Virus record (IMG/VR): IMGVR_UViG_3300026116_000018
Coordinates: 1-41,618 of that record
Strand: one strand, 5' to 3'
From: a virus
DNA length: 41,618 bases
Shown: piece after piece, positions 1-6,547 of the stretch
Position numbering within the stretch: the first letter of the stretch is position 1
Layout of the letters: every line of letters begins with the position of its first letter
The notes under the pieces: generated by a model
Told to the model about the DNA's origin: nothing
The model's input: only the letters and a program-made list of their open reading frames with translations
Database searches by the model: none
Position numbers and translations under genes: made by a program

Positions 1-99
1 GCCGCCGCACCCTCGGCGCGCGCATCCGCCTCGCTGATCTCCTGCAGCCGCTGCACGCGCACGTCAGTGATCTCCAGCGTGATGCGGCTGGCCCGGCGC
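1..99. repeat. Left copy of 99-bp terminal direct repeat (circular assembly overlap)
   Basis: Bases 1-99 are identical to 41520-41618. A 99-base exact end overlap is what a k-mer assembler leaves on a circular or circularly permuted molecule. The repeat lies inside a gene whose reading frame is intact only when the ends are joined, so it is better read as assembly overlap than as a biological terminal repeat. Confidence 0.95.
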
Positions 100-494
100 G
101 GCATGAACATCGGCTGCCGGTACTTGCCAAACCCGGGCTGATGCTGGGCATCCGCCTCGTACCAGATGCGAAAGGCTGCGTCCATTTCTCGCGGAGGCAC
201 TGGATCCGCTTCCGCGCACGCGCGCCACGCTTCCCGCACCCAGAGCCTGTCACCGGGATGGCCGTAGGGGCATGGTGTCGGCCAGCAGCGCTCCTCCCAG
301 GACGTGCGGCTCTGCGACTCCAGCACCCAGCCGCCCGGGTATTGGTGCGCATGGAGGCCGCTGAATCCAAGGTTGAGCCCTGGCGTCAACTGGCGCCACT
401 TCACGACCCGCCGCTTCTGCGTCTTCGTGCCGGCCAGCAAGGCGAGCACCTCGGGCGCGCTCATGAGGATGGGGCGCTCTTTCTTGTCAGCCAT
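1..494 (-). CDS. ASCH/PUA-like phage protein, N-terminal part (gene crosses the circular join)
   Basis: Starting at ATG 494-492 the frame stays open to base 1 and continues at 41519, ending with TGA at 41402-41404, which gives a 203-aa protein. Visible motifs are a GDRLWVREAWR segment, a Y-E-A-D segment and an [12 protein letters not shown] segment followed by a [12 protein letters not shown] helix. This is the usual layout of phage proteins annotated as ASCH-domain or morphogenetic proteins, whose exact role is unknown; ASCH/PUA folds bind RNA or modified bases. The start overlaps the stop of the preceding zinc-ribbon gene by one base, and its own stop overlaps the xis start. It is therefore a coupled member of the leftward early operon. 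Confidence 0.85.
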   Translation of the reverse strand, partial: MADKKERPILMSAPEVLALLAGTKTQKRRVVKWRQLTPGLNLGFSGLHAHQYPGGWVLESQSRTSWEERCWPTPCPYGHPGDRLWVREAWRACAEADPVPPREMDAAFRIWYEADAQHQPGFGKYRQPMFMPRRASRITLEITDVRVQRLQEISEADARAEGAA

Positions 495-688
495 CATTGC
501 CTGGCCTTGGTGGTGTATGTGACATCAACGATTCGACTCACAAGGAACGACTGTCCGCATTCGTCGCATTCGTGCTCGCCGTCGCCATCAAGGCCCGGCC
601 CAAGATTCCACTCCCAGGCATCCCGGTGCATGTGGCCGCAGTGCGGGCAGGTCGGCCACGCCGTGTGCGTTGTGTCGATGGCGCTCAC
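494..688 (-). CDS. Small zinc-ribbon protein
   Basis: This 64-aa product starts with GTG (688-686), which overlaps the upstream TGA in a GTGA arrangement. An AGGAG-like ribosome binding sequence sits in the end of the preceding gene. Two Cys pairs, CPHCGH and CDECGQ, are spaced as in a zinc ribbon, with two His residues after the first pair (CGHMH). No catalytic motif is visible. Such proteins are common filler genes in early phage operons and may bind nucleic acid or protein, but the specific function is not recognisable. The tight overlaps with both neighbours support it as a genuine gene. Confidence 0.75.
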   Translation of the reverse strand: MSAIDTTHTAWPTCPHCGHMHRDAWEWNLGPGLDGDGEHECDECGQSFLVSRIVDVTYTTKARQ

Positions 689-1539
689 GTCTTCTGCTCC
701 TGCTGCTGGTCCATGGCGGCATCGGTCACCATATCCATCGCCTCGGCCGTCGTGACGTAGGTGCGCGTCAGGTCAAGGCCCACCGATGCAGCAACCTCCA
801 TGCGACACAGCGCGTACCAGCGCATGCGCCACCAGCGCCACCGCTTCGCATCCACCTCCGCCGCCAGTGCGCGCGCCTCGGATGCTGCGAGCTTGGCGGT
901 CAGTTCCGCGATGCGCGCATCCTTCGCCGCCATGGTCGCGAGGTAGTCGCGCTGGCGGATGAGTGCGTCGTCGCCTAGGTCGTGTGGCATGCCTTTCGCC
1001 CACTTCAGCATCTGCATGCCGGAGCCAATCGGCTCGTACTTCGCCACCACCGGACACGATTCGTCCTCTGCAAAGACGCTTTCGATCTGCGCAAGCGCCC
1101 GTTCCGCCGTCAGCTCAACCCTGGGCGCCGCCACCGGACGCGCCGCATCGCCGGACAGTTGCGCACCAAGCTCGCCGGCCATCCGGATGCAATCGACCAT
1201 CGCCAAGACGGATGCACGCGCCTCTTCAACGGCATTCGCGAGTGCCCGATCCTCCCAATCAGCGATGTCTCGAAGCACGTCCTGCATCACGGATGCAGCC
1301 CGGCGCAGCGTCGCCTCGTCGTCTATGGAGCCGCACCAGCCGTGGTATGCGCCGGCCGGCCGCGCCAGCCCGCCAAGCTGCCGCACCTGCGCCTCGTAGT
1401 GCGCGTGGGCGTCGGCGAGGATGGCGCGACAGAACGCCAGAGTTTCCCCCCATCGACCGTTAAACGGTCTGGAGCGCTGCTTGAAGCCGATTACCTCGTC
1501 GTCGCTTGGCGAGTATGGCTGCAGGTTGTTGGTGCTCAT
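685..1539 (-). CDS. Hypothetical protein with C-terminal coiled coil
   Basis: The product is 284 aa from ATG 1539. The longer frame reading upstream is Arg/His-rich and overlaps the next gene, so this start was chosen. The N-terminal third holds a helical segment with one Trp-Cys-Gly cluster (YHGWCGS). The middle has a KYEPIGSGMQ-like segment. Residues roughly 220-255 form an Ala/Glu/Lys-rich predicted coiled coil (KDARIAELTAKLAASEARAL), followed by a Trp/Arg-rich patch (RWRWWRMRW). Start and stop overlap the flanking genes (ATGA/GTGA), so it is translationally coupled in the leftward operon. I do not recognise the family. Confidence 0.7.
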   Translation of the reverse strand: MSTNNLQPYSPSDDEVIGFKQRSRPFNGRWGETLAFCRAILADAHAHYEAQVRQLGGLARPAGAYHGWCGSIDDEATLRRAASVMQDVLRDIADWEDRALANAVEEARASVLAMVDCIRMAGELGAQLSGDAARPVAAPRVELTAERALAQIESVFAEDESCPVVAKYEPIGSGMQMLKWAKGMPHDLGDDALIRQRDYLATMAAKDARIAELTAKLAASEARALAAEVDAKRWRWWRMRWYALCRMEVAASVGLDLTRTYVTTAEAMDMVTDAAMDQQQEQKT

Positions 1540-1778
1540 GAGTTCCCAGTCAATGATTCGGCGTGCTCGCGACGCATGCGCGCGTCGCTCTCGGTGGTGA
1601 TGCGCACCTCGACGCCATCCGGCCTGTCGAGGACCAGCAGCGTCCAGGACTCCGGCGCGAATGCTTCGCGGCAGGCCTCCATGTCGGCCTGGGTGATCTG
1701 CAGCGAGCGGGCCCCGGTGAGCTTCCACAGGGCTGCGGCCAGCACCCGCTCGCGGTCGGTGAGTTCGGTGGTGCTCAT
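1536..1778 (-). CDS. Hypothetical 80-aa protein
   Basis: A compact acidic protein with an N-terminal helix (DRERVLAAALWKLTG), then a probable beta region (WTLLVLDRPDGVEVRIT). Its ATG overlaps the stop of the 23-aa ORF upstream and its TGA overlaps the start of the next gene, so it is part of the tightly packed leftward operon immediately downstream of the DGR reverse transcriptase. No family was recognised. Composition and spacing support a real gene. Confidence 0.7.
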   Translation of the reverse strand: MSTTELTDRERVLAAALWKLTGARSLQITQADMEACREAFAPESWTLLVLDRPDGVEVRITTESDARMRREHAESLTGNS

Positions 1779-1846
1779 GCCGCCTCCCGCGCGCCAGCGT
1801 GAAGCGCCTCGATGTAGGCAGCCAGCGCGGTTTCCTGTTCGGGCAT
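1775..1846 (-). CDS. Possible 23-aa small protein directly after the reverse transcriptase
   Basis: A 24-codon ORF starts at ATG 1846, two bases after the RT stop codon (1849-1851). It has a strong Shine-Dalgarno sequence, AGGAAAGG, about 6 bases upstream, formed by the last RT codons. The peptide is acidic and helical (MPEQETALAAYIEALHAGAR). Its stop overlaps the start of the next gene. It could be a genuine microprotein or a reinitiation leader coupling translation from RT to the downstream genes. Confidence 0.45.
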   Translation of the reverse strand: MPEQETALAAYIEALHAGAREAA

Positions 1847-1848
1847 GG

Positions 1849-2913
1849 TTAACCTTTCCTGAATGTCTTGGTGAGATCGCCGCTGACGCAGCGGCCGCGG
1901 CGCAGAACGGCGCGGCCTAGGCGCGCCTGCTCGGTGTGGCTGTTGGTGGCCTGCCTGACCATGCCAAAGTAGCTGTTCGCAAGCGCAAACAGCGCTTCTT
2001 CCTCGGCGTGCTGCAACTTGCTGATCGCGCTGTTGAGCGTCCGGCGCCTGGTGGTTCGCCGCCACGGTTTGATGACATGGCCCACGAAGTCAATGCCGCG
2101 GTCGACCGGCTGCAGTACCGTCTTCTTGGCGTTGAGCCGCGCGCCCAGCCTGCCTGGCAGGAAAGTCTCGATGTCTGCCAGCGCTGAGCGCAGCCAGTTC
2201 TGGTCCTCGTGCAGGAGCACGAAGTCGTCGACGTAGCGGACGTAGCGCGTGGCTCGCAGCACGTGCTTGACGTGCTGGTCGAGCGCATCGAGGTAGACGT
2301 TCGCGAAGAACTGAGACGAAAGGTTCCCGATGGGCAGCCCCTTGCCGGTTGGCGCTGCCATCAGGCGCTTGTGCGGCGGCACCAGCTGCAGCAGCTCGCG
2401 GCGGCCCTGGATCTCGACATCGCGGCGCGGGTCGTGCATCAGCACCGTGTTCGTGAGCCAAAGCCACCACGGTTCGGTGATGTGCTTGGCCAGCTGTTCC
2501 CGCAAAACTACCTTGTCGATCGAGACAAAGAAGTTGGCCAGGTCGCACTTCAGGTAGAAGGCGGGCTTCGACCAGTTCTCGGTGATGCTTCGCACCTGGT
2601 GCTCCAGGCGGTTGGCGGCGTAGAGCGTGCCGCGGCCCGGAATGCAGGCGCAGGTGTCGGCCGTGAAGCGCGCGTAAAAACGAGGCGAGATGCGGTTGTA
2701 GAGGAGGTGGTGGACGATGCGGTCCCGAAAGTCCGCTGCCCACACCTCACGCGGCCGTGGCCGTGTCACGACAAAGCATATCGACCGGCCTGGCGTGTAG
2801 GTTCCGGCGATCAGCTCTGCGTGCAGGTCGCATAGGTTGCGCTCGACGTTGGCCTCGAAGGCCAGTGCACTCGCGCTGTTGCGCTTGGTGCGTCTGCAAT
2901 CGATGTAGGCCAT
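1849..2913 (-). CDS. DGR reverse transcriptase (error-prone retrohoming)
   Basis: A DGR-type reverse transcriptase of 354 aa if started at ATG 2913. Motif A is KCDLANFF (Asp about 124). The DGR-diagnostic motif 4 is GLPIGNLSSQ (residues 192-201), where group II intron and retroviral RTs have QG. The catalytic YVDD is at 227-230, followed by a thumb with conserved helices. There is no maturase, endonuclease or RNase H domain. It should copy the template-repeat RNA with mutations at adenines and, with Avd, direct cDNA into the variable repeats. The start is uncertain: conserved LFEQL residues lie just upstream of Met1 (a TTG at 2931), and the same frame is open through the TR back to an ATG at 3216 that overlaps the avd stop (455 aa). 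Order avd-TR-RT matches the Bordetella phage BPP-1 arrangement. Confidence 0.95.
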   Translation of the reverse strand: MAYIDCRRTKRNSASALAFEANVERNLCDLHAELIAGTYTPGRSICFVVTRPRPREVWAADFRDRIVHHLLYNRISPRFYARFTADTCACIPGRGTLYAANRLEHQVRSITENWSKPAFYLKCDLANFFVSIDKVVLREQLAKHITEPWWLWLTNTVLMHDPRRDVEIQGRRELLQLVPPHKRLMAAPTGKGLPIGNLSSQFFANVYLDALDQHVKHVLRATRYVRYVDDFVLLHEDQNWLRSALADIETFLPGRLGARLNAKKTVLQPVDRGIDFVGHVIKPWRRTTRRRTLNSAISKLQHAEEEALFALANSYFGMVRQATNSHTEQARLGRAVLRRGRCVSGDLTKTFRKG

Positions 2914-2934
2914 GACGAGCTGCTCGAACAAGTC

Positions 2935-3041
2935 TGAATCTGCGGACGGCTCTGGCGCGCAGCTCGGCGCTCTTGTGGTTGTTGTTCTGGTTGCCGTTGT
3001 TGAAGTTCTGGTACCACGCGTTGGACGCGCCGGCCTGCTCA
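2935..3041 (-). repeat. DGR template repeat (TR)
   Basis: About 107 bp between avd and the RT core. On the minus strand it is rich in AAC codons, the usual TR design. It matches four variable repeats elsewhere (3625-3723, 6553-6659, 8028-8134, 9701-9803). Between 2942 and 3040, differences occur only where the coding strand has A: 20 of about 28 adenines are altered in at least one VR and no other base is altered in any. The GC-rich segment at the 2942-2970 end, shared by all copies, is the expected initiation-of-mutagenic-homing (IMH-like) part. The segment 2914-3212 otherwise has no separate gene that I can support. Confidence 0.95.
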
Positions 3042-3212
3042 ATGTCGTGCGATCTACATCGCCTGGCCGAAGGCTTTCGCCGATCAGCCTGGCAACTGCG
3101 CTGGGCCCGGCCTGCCTGCTGGCAGCGGTCTCCGTGGTGCGCATGGCGGTGGCCTCGTGAGCCAGCGGCACGACCAGATTCAAATTGCGCACGGGCATGT
3201 GGGCCTTGACCG

Positions 3213-3578
3213 TCATGCTGCAGGCGCCTTGTTCGCTGCGGACTTGAGCCACCCGCCACCCTGCCTTCCGATGCTGTCGAGCAGCGCGACGGACTTCGCC
3301 CAGAGGGCATGCGAGACGTAGCGGCTGTCGTGGCTGACGCGCAGGAGCACCGTGGTCGCGCGCAGGTGCGTCATCAGCGCGTGGATGTGGCCGGCGCGCT
3401 CGCCTTGTTTGGTGGCATTGGCAAGCGCCATCCGGTCGAGCATCTCGGTGCAGTGCTGCGAGATCTTGTCGCCCAGCGATCGCTTCACGCCGCGCGGCAT
3501 CTGCTCCTGCACCTGGACGGCCAGTTGCAGCAACTGCACCCCGGTGCGGTAGATCGGCAGGTCCGTGTGGATGGCCAT
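3213..3578 (-). CDS. avd: Avd-like DGR accessory variability determinant
   Basis: A 121-aa, basic, nearly all-helical protein. The opening segment (DLPIYRTGVQLLQLAVQVQEQMPRG) and the four predicted helices are typical of Avd, the small barrel-forming four-helix-bundle protein that binds the DGR RT and TR RNA and is required for cDNA synthesis. It lies 25 bp downstream of the first target gene and directly upstream of the TR and RT, as in BPP-1. Its TGA (3213-3215) overlaps an ATG at 3216-3214 in the RT reading frame. No strong Shine-Dalgarno is seen, so coupling to the upstream target gene is likely. Confidence 0.9.
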   Translation of the reverse strand: MAIHTDLPIYRTGVQLLQLAVQVQEQMPRGVKRSLGDKISQHCTEMLDRMALANATKQGERAGHIHALMTHLRATTVLLRVSHDSRYVSHALWAKSVALLDSIGRQGGGWLKSAANKAPAA

Positions 3579-3586
3579 GGCTCAAG

Positions 3587-3606
3587 TCAAAAGGATTGAA
3601 GGATCA
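3587..3606 (-). repeat. Conserved 3' flank of variable repeat 1
   Basis: A 20-bp segment beginning at the stop codon of the first target gene. It matches the flanks of targets 2 and 3 with one mismatch (core TCCTTCAATCCTTTTGA here). The TR has no copy of it, so it was not delivered by retrohoming. It may be a remnant of gene duplication or a VR-side cis element for homing. Confidence 0.7.
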
Positions 3607-3975
3607 AGCGGTAAGCTGAATCAAGCGGACGGCTCTGGCGCGCAGCTCGGCGCTCTTGTGGGTGCCGTCCTGGAAGCCGTTGTCGAAGTACTGGCACCAC
3701 GCGCCGGACGCGCCGGCCTGCTCGCATGTCCAGTACCAGTCATCCTTGAACTGGCCTTTCAGGTGCATGAACAGCAGCGCGGAGAGCGGCCGCGTTGGCA
3801 GCGCCGCGCCGATGCCTGCGGCCCAGGCCATTGCATCCTTCCAGGTCATCTCGCCGCCCGGCTCGTCTGCCAGCAGGACGACGGCGCAGTTCGTGCCATC
3901 TGCGGCCGTGGTCAGGCCGGCGAAGAGGCCGCCTTCGAGCGGCTGACCGATGGCCGGTATGTCTTTCAAATGCAT
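3604..3975 (-). CDS. DGR target protein 1 (DUF1566/C-type-lectin-like, variable C-terminus)
   Basis: The product is 123 aa from ATG 3975, chosen because a GGAG ribosome binding site lies about 5 bases upstream; longer upstream reading is Thr-rich and has no support. The order is a beta-rich N-terminus, then TWKDAMAWAAGIGAALPTR (typical of the DUF1566/Lcl C-terminal fold), DWYWTCEQAGAS, and a variable segment ending in SAELRARAVR. The variable residues are those encoded by AAC, TAC or nearby A-containing codons in the TR. It is the target next to avd and the most divergent of the four outside the VR (e.g. WTC where the others have WSS). Its ligand is unknown. There is no signal peptide or tail-fibre domain. 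Confidence 0.88.
   Translation of the reverse strand: MHLKDIPAIGQPLEGGLFAGLTTAADGTNCAVVLLADEPGGEMTWKDAMAWAAGIGAALPTRPLSALLFMHLKGQFKDDWYWTCEQAGASGAWCQYFDNGFQDGTHKSAELRARAVRLIQLTA
3625..3723 (-). repeat. DGR variable repeat 1 (VR1)
   Basis: Aligned to TR 2942-3040 without gaps. There are 11 substitutions, all at TR adenines on the coding strand (TR positions 2979, 2982, 2983, 2986, 2991, 2992, 3001, 3007, 3012, 3021, 3022). Homology to the TR breaks at both ends. Confidence 0.95.
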
Positions 3976-4009
3976 GGGTTCTCCAGGTGCGCCGGTGTCC
4001 CGGCATGTG

Positions 4010-4615
4010 TCACGGTTGATGAACGGGAAACGAGTGAGAGTTCCGCGCGTAGTCGAGCTCGTGGTATTTGTCGAGCCACCTGTCACGCCAGTCTTCCCAG
4101 GTAGCGGCCATGCGCTCCGGGCTGTTCAGCCGGACCCAGCCGATCGGCTGGGTCCCGGCCAGCGCCGACCACGGTGTTGGGGTGGCCGGCATCAGGTCGC
4201 GCTTCTCGGTGGCCAGCGCCATAAGGTCTGCGATGCGGATGTCCTGGCCGTGCGCCACGAACACCGTGCTCACCGCAAATGCGCTGCGCACACGGCGCAG
4301 CCAGCGCTCTTCCCACTGGCGCCATGGCAGCCCGATTTCCGCCTTGTGGGGGCTGGGCAGGTCGGCGCCGCAGTAGGGCTCGTGAGCATCGTGCAGCAGC
4401 GCGGCCAGCTGGCCGTAGACGTTGAGACCGAACTCGCGTTCCACGATCTCGCACACCAACAGGGAGTGCTCGGCCACGCTGTAGGGCCGCCGCGCATGCC
4501 CGGCGAAGCGGTTGAGTTGGCTCAGGGCCCATGCAGTGCTGCCAGCGGTGAACTGGCCAGGCTGCGGAAACCTGGTGTCCATCTCGGCGCCCTCTGCTGT
4601 CACGATGAAGGTCAT
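4010..4615 (-). CDS. HD-domain phosphohydrolase (YfbR-like)
   Basis: The product is 201 aa. Metal-binding HD-domain residues are visible: the segment YSVAEHSLLV (His about 50), then ALLHDAHEPY (His-Asp about 75-76) and a further His in LPSPHK. This is the pattern of phage and bacterial YfbR-type 5'-deoxynucleotidases that hydrolyse dNMPs. An N-terminal FPQPGQFTAGSTAWALSQLNRFAG segment, split by convention here, is characteristic of phage members. In this operon it could adjust nucleotide pools or act as a nucleotide-signal hydrolase; the substrate is inferred from family only. It sits between DGR target 1 and the DUF2303 gene. Confidence 0.85.
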   Translation of the reverse strand: MTFIVTAEGAEMDTRFPQPGQFTAGSTAWALSQLNRFAGHARRPYSVAEHSLLVCEIVEREFGLNVYGQLAALLHDAHEPYCGADLPSPHKAEIGLPWRQWEERWLRRVRSAFAVSTVFVAHGQDIRIADLMALATEKRDLMPATPTPWSALAGTQPIGWVRLNSPERMAATWEDWRDRWLDKYHELDYARNSHSFPVHQP

Positions 4616-4638
4616 GGTGGCTGCGCTCCAGGCCTACG

Positions 4639-5505
4639 TCACAGGCTGCCCAGGCGCAGCGGCGCCGGGTTCACCGCCGCCCTGACGGACTCGATCAGTT
4701 CCTTGGCTGCGGCTTCGTGCACGCGATCCGCACGGATCAGTTCGTACCTGAATGTGAGCTTGCCGCCCGCGGTGCTGTACTTCAGTCTGGCCGTGATCTG
4801 CCACGGCTGGCCGCCCCAGAAGACCGGGATGCCGATGCCGAAGCGCTCGAAGACCTTCATGTCGGCCACGGTCTGGTCGTCGGCGTCGTTGATGTACTCC
4901 AGTCGAGCGCCACCATCCTGCAGGCGAATCGCCGACTTGAACCGCATCTCCTGCCGCGCCACGAAGTTGGTGGCCATGGTCTTGAGTTGCAGCAGGGTCG
5001 GCAGGCCGTTCGCCTCGGCGAAATCCTCCTCGTGGTTCTCGATCCATTCGGCGAATTCCACCTGGCTCATCGGTTTGCCGTGCATGCCGAGCCATGCCTT
5101 CCACTCCGCGCTCAGCATCGGCGTGAACGTCGCCTTGTGGCCGCGCCAGCCGGCCTGCGCCGGCGTGTGCTCATCGATCACGCCAACGAACGAGAGGGCG
5201 TAGGACTGGGGGTTGAATCCGCACCAGACGGTCGCTCCGTTGTCGTCGGTGCGATGGTGCCGAACGTAGTCTGTGAAGCTGGCAGCATCGATGAGCGTGG
5301 CTGACGCCACCGTGCGGCGCGGGTTGTCCAGCAGCCGTTCCAGGTCGATCTCTTCGAGCCGCTGGCCCTGCGGCAGGGCCACGTGGAGCAGGCTGGCGTT
5401 TTCATTCGTGATGAGTTCGGCCTTTGGAAGCACGCGCGCCAGCGTGGCGGCAAGGTTCTCTGCCGCGGCCGCGTGTGGTTGGCCGCCCTTGGTGTCGATG
5501 GTCAT
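4639..5505 (-). CDS. DUF2303 (YfdQ) family protein
   Basis: The product is 288 aa, the usual length for the DUF2303/YfdQ family found in lambdoid prophages. Recognisable segments are an N-terminal helical region, a central TPMLSAEWKAWLGMHGKPMSQ segment with EFAEWIENHEEDF, and a C-terminal beta region ending in a FRYELIRADRVHEAAAKEL helix. The function of the family is not established; genes of this type sit in early phage operons next to recombination or anti-host functions. It is followed, in the direction of transcription, by the HD hydrolase and preceded by a small protein often found beside it. I see no catalytic signature. Confidence 0.85.
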   Translation of the reverse strand: MTIDTKGGQPHAAAAENLAATLARVLPKAELITNENASLLHVALPQGQRLEEIDLERLLDNPRRTVASATLIDAASFTDYVRHHRTDDNGATVWCGFNPQSYALSFVGVIDEHTPAQAGWRGHKATFTPMLSAEWKAWLGMHGKPMSQVEFAEWIENHEEDFAEANGLPTLLQLKTMATNFVARQEMRFKSAIRLQDGGARLEYINDADDQTVADMKVFERFGIGIPVFWGGQPWQITARLKYSTAGGKLTFRYELIRADRVHEAAAKELIESVRAAVNPAPLRLGSL

Positions 5506-5562
5506 GGTGAGCTTGGCTCCTTGTGGTGATCGGTTGATGCGGTGGTTGTGTGGCCCAGCCCG

Positions 5563-5919
5563 TCAAGCCGTCTTGATCTCGCCGGTTTCCTGGTCGATGG
5601 TCCGCGGCGCATGCTTGACCTCCGGTACCGCCCGCAGATCCAGCGTGCGCTGGTTGGGGTTGGTCATCTGCAGGTTGCCCTCCACCGTGGGCCAGAGCAG
5701 CGTGTCATCGGCCTTGGGTTCCGGCACCTTGGTCTTCACGTCGGCAGCAATGGCCACTGCGCCGGCCGACTTCTTGAGCTTCAGCGTGATCGTCAGCGTG
5801 CCGGCCTTGCCGGTCTCGTCCACGCCCTTTACCAAGGCGGCCAGTTGTTCACTGGCCCGGTCGCTGAACCTGCCTTCCTCCAGCAGGCGCAGCGTGTCGG
5901 TGATAGGTTTGATGCTCAT
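5563..5919 (-). CDS. Hypothetical 118-aa protein accompanying DUF2303
   Basis: N-terminal helix (ITDTLRLLEEGRFSDRASEQL) followed by beta strands (GTLTITLKLKKSAGAVAIAADVKTKVP) and a C-terminal segment PRTIDQETGEIKTA. The last motif, DQETGEI, recurs in small early phage proteins. The gene lies upstream of DUF2303 in the same operon and probably works with it. Family function is unknown. The composition is balanced and unlike the Arg/Pro-rich shadow frames, which supports the call. Confidence 0.75.
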   Translation of the reverse strand: MSIKPITDTLRLLEEGRFSDRASEQLAALVKGVDETGKAGTLTITLKLKKSAGAVAIAADVKTKVPEPKADDTLLWPTVEGNLQMTNPNQRTLDLRAVPEVKHAPRTIDQETGEIKTA

Positions 5920-6010
5920 GAGTCCTCGGTTGATTGGGTGTGGGCCGGTCCAGGTGGTCAGGCCGTGCGCGCCGGCCTGAGCCGCGCATCGCGCCTGCGT
6001 CGTTCTCTCT

Positions 6011-6514
6011 TCAGTGCCTCCGGGACCGCGTCAGCCGCTCCACCATGCGCTGAGCGATGGCAGCCGTGCGATGCCATGCAGCCGCCAGCCGTTCGTGGCA
6101 GGTTTCCGGCCGCTGGTCGGTTGTCAGCGGCGGGCGGGGGTCCTCATCGCGTGGGCCGGGTGTGCCTCCACCGGCGCCGGCGGATGGCTCGGATCTCCCG
6201 GCGGCCGCGGTGCATGCGGCCCGCGCCGCTTCTGCGGCGTCGGCATCCATCACGTCGGCGAGCGCGGCGAATATCAGCATCCGTGCCACGTCGTTGGGCG
6301 GCTGCAACTGGTCGGCCAGCACGGCCGATGCGGTCCAGGCTGGGCAGCCGTTTGGCTGGCTGGAAACCAGGGCTCGGATCGTGCTGACATACACGCCGGC
6401 CAGCAGTTCGTAATGACGCCCACAGAGCGTGCGGGCGGCCTCGCGGTTCTTGTGGACGATCGCGACCAGTTGATCTACGTCGCCCTGGCTGGGTGGGAGG
6501 AACGTGATGCTCAT
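6011..6514 (-). CDS. Hypothetical 167-aa protein
   Basis: The N-terminal two thirds look like a helical domain (DQLVAIVHKNREAARTLCGRHYELLAGVYVS and VARMLIFAALADVMDAD segments). A Gly/Pro-rich low-complexity linker (about residues 110-135) and a short basic C-terminal helix ending in RSRRH follow. It is immediately downstream of DGR target 2; the ATG at 6514 follows the target's conserved 3' flank by about 13 bases. No family was recognised. The low-complexity linker suggests two modules. Confidence 0.65.
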   Translation of the reverse strand: MSITFLPPSQGDVDQLVAIVHKNREAARTLCGRHYELLAGVYVSTIRALVSSQPNGCPAWTASAVLADQLQPPNDVARMLIFAALADVMDADAAEAARAACTAAAGRSEPSAGAGGGTPGPRDEDPRPPLTTDQRPETCHERLAAAWHRTAAIAQRMVERLTRSRRH

Positions 6515-6527
6515 GCTCTGGCTCGGC

Positions 6528-6547
6528 TCAAAAGGACTGAAGGATCA
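6528..6547 (-). repeat. Conserved 3' flank of variable repeat 2
   Basis: A 20-bp stretch starting at the target-2 stop codon (core TCCTTCAGTCCTTTTGA). It is identical to the target-3 flank and one base different from target 1. It is absent from the TR side. Confidence 0.7.

Noticed and set aside
1-99. True direct terminal repeat of the virion
   Set aside because: 99 bp exactly is a typical assembler k-mer overlap and it lies inside an ORF that is intact only once across the join.
141-1463. Several plus-strand ORFs in the left 10 kb
   Set aside because: They are Arg/Pro/Ala-rich shadows of coupled minus-strand genes, with no ribosome binding sites or recognisable domains.
1849-2913. RT as a group II intron maturase, retron RT or Abi-type RT
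   Set aside because: No intron domains V/VI, no maturase or endonuclease domain and no msr/msd. The IGNLSSQ motif plus TR/VR/Avd define a DGR.
2747-3310. The TR read in the VR frame as a fifth target protein
   Set aside because: Outside the TR this frame is Arg/Gly/His-rich, lacks the DUF1566 scaffold and has no start signal. It is the template, not a fifth target.
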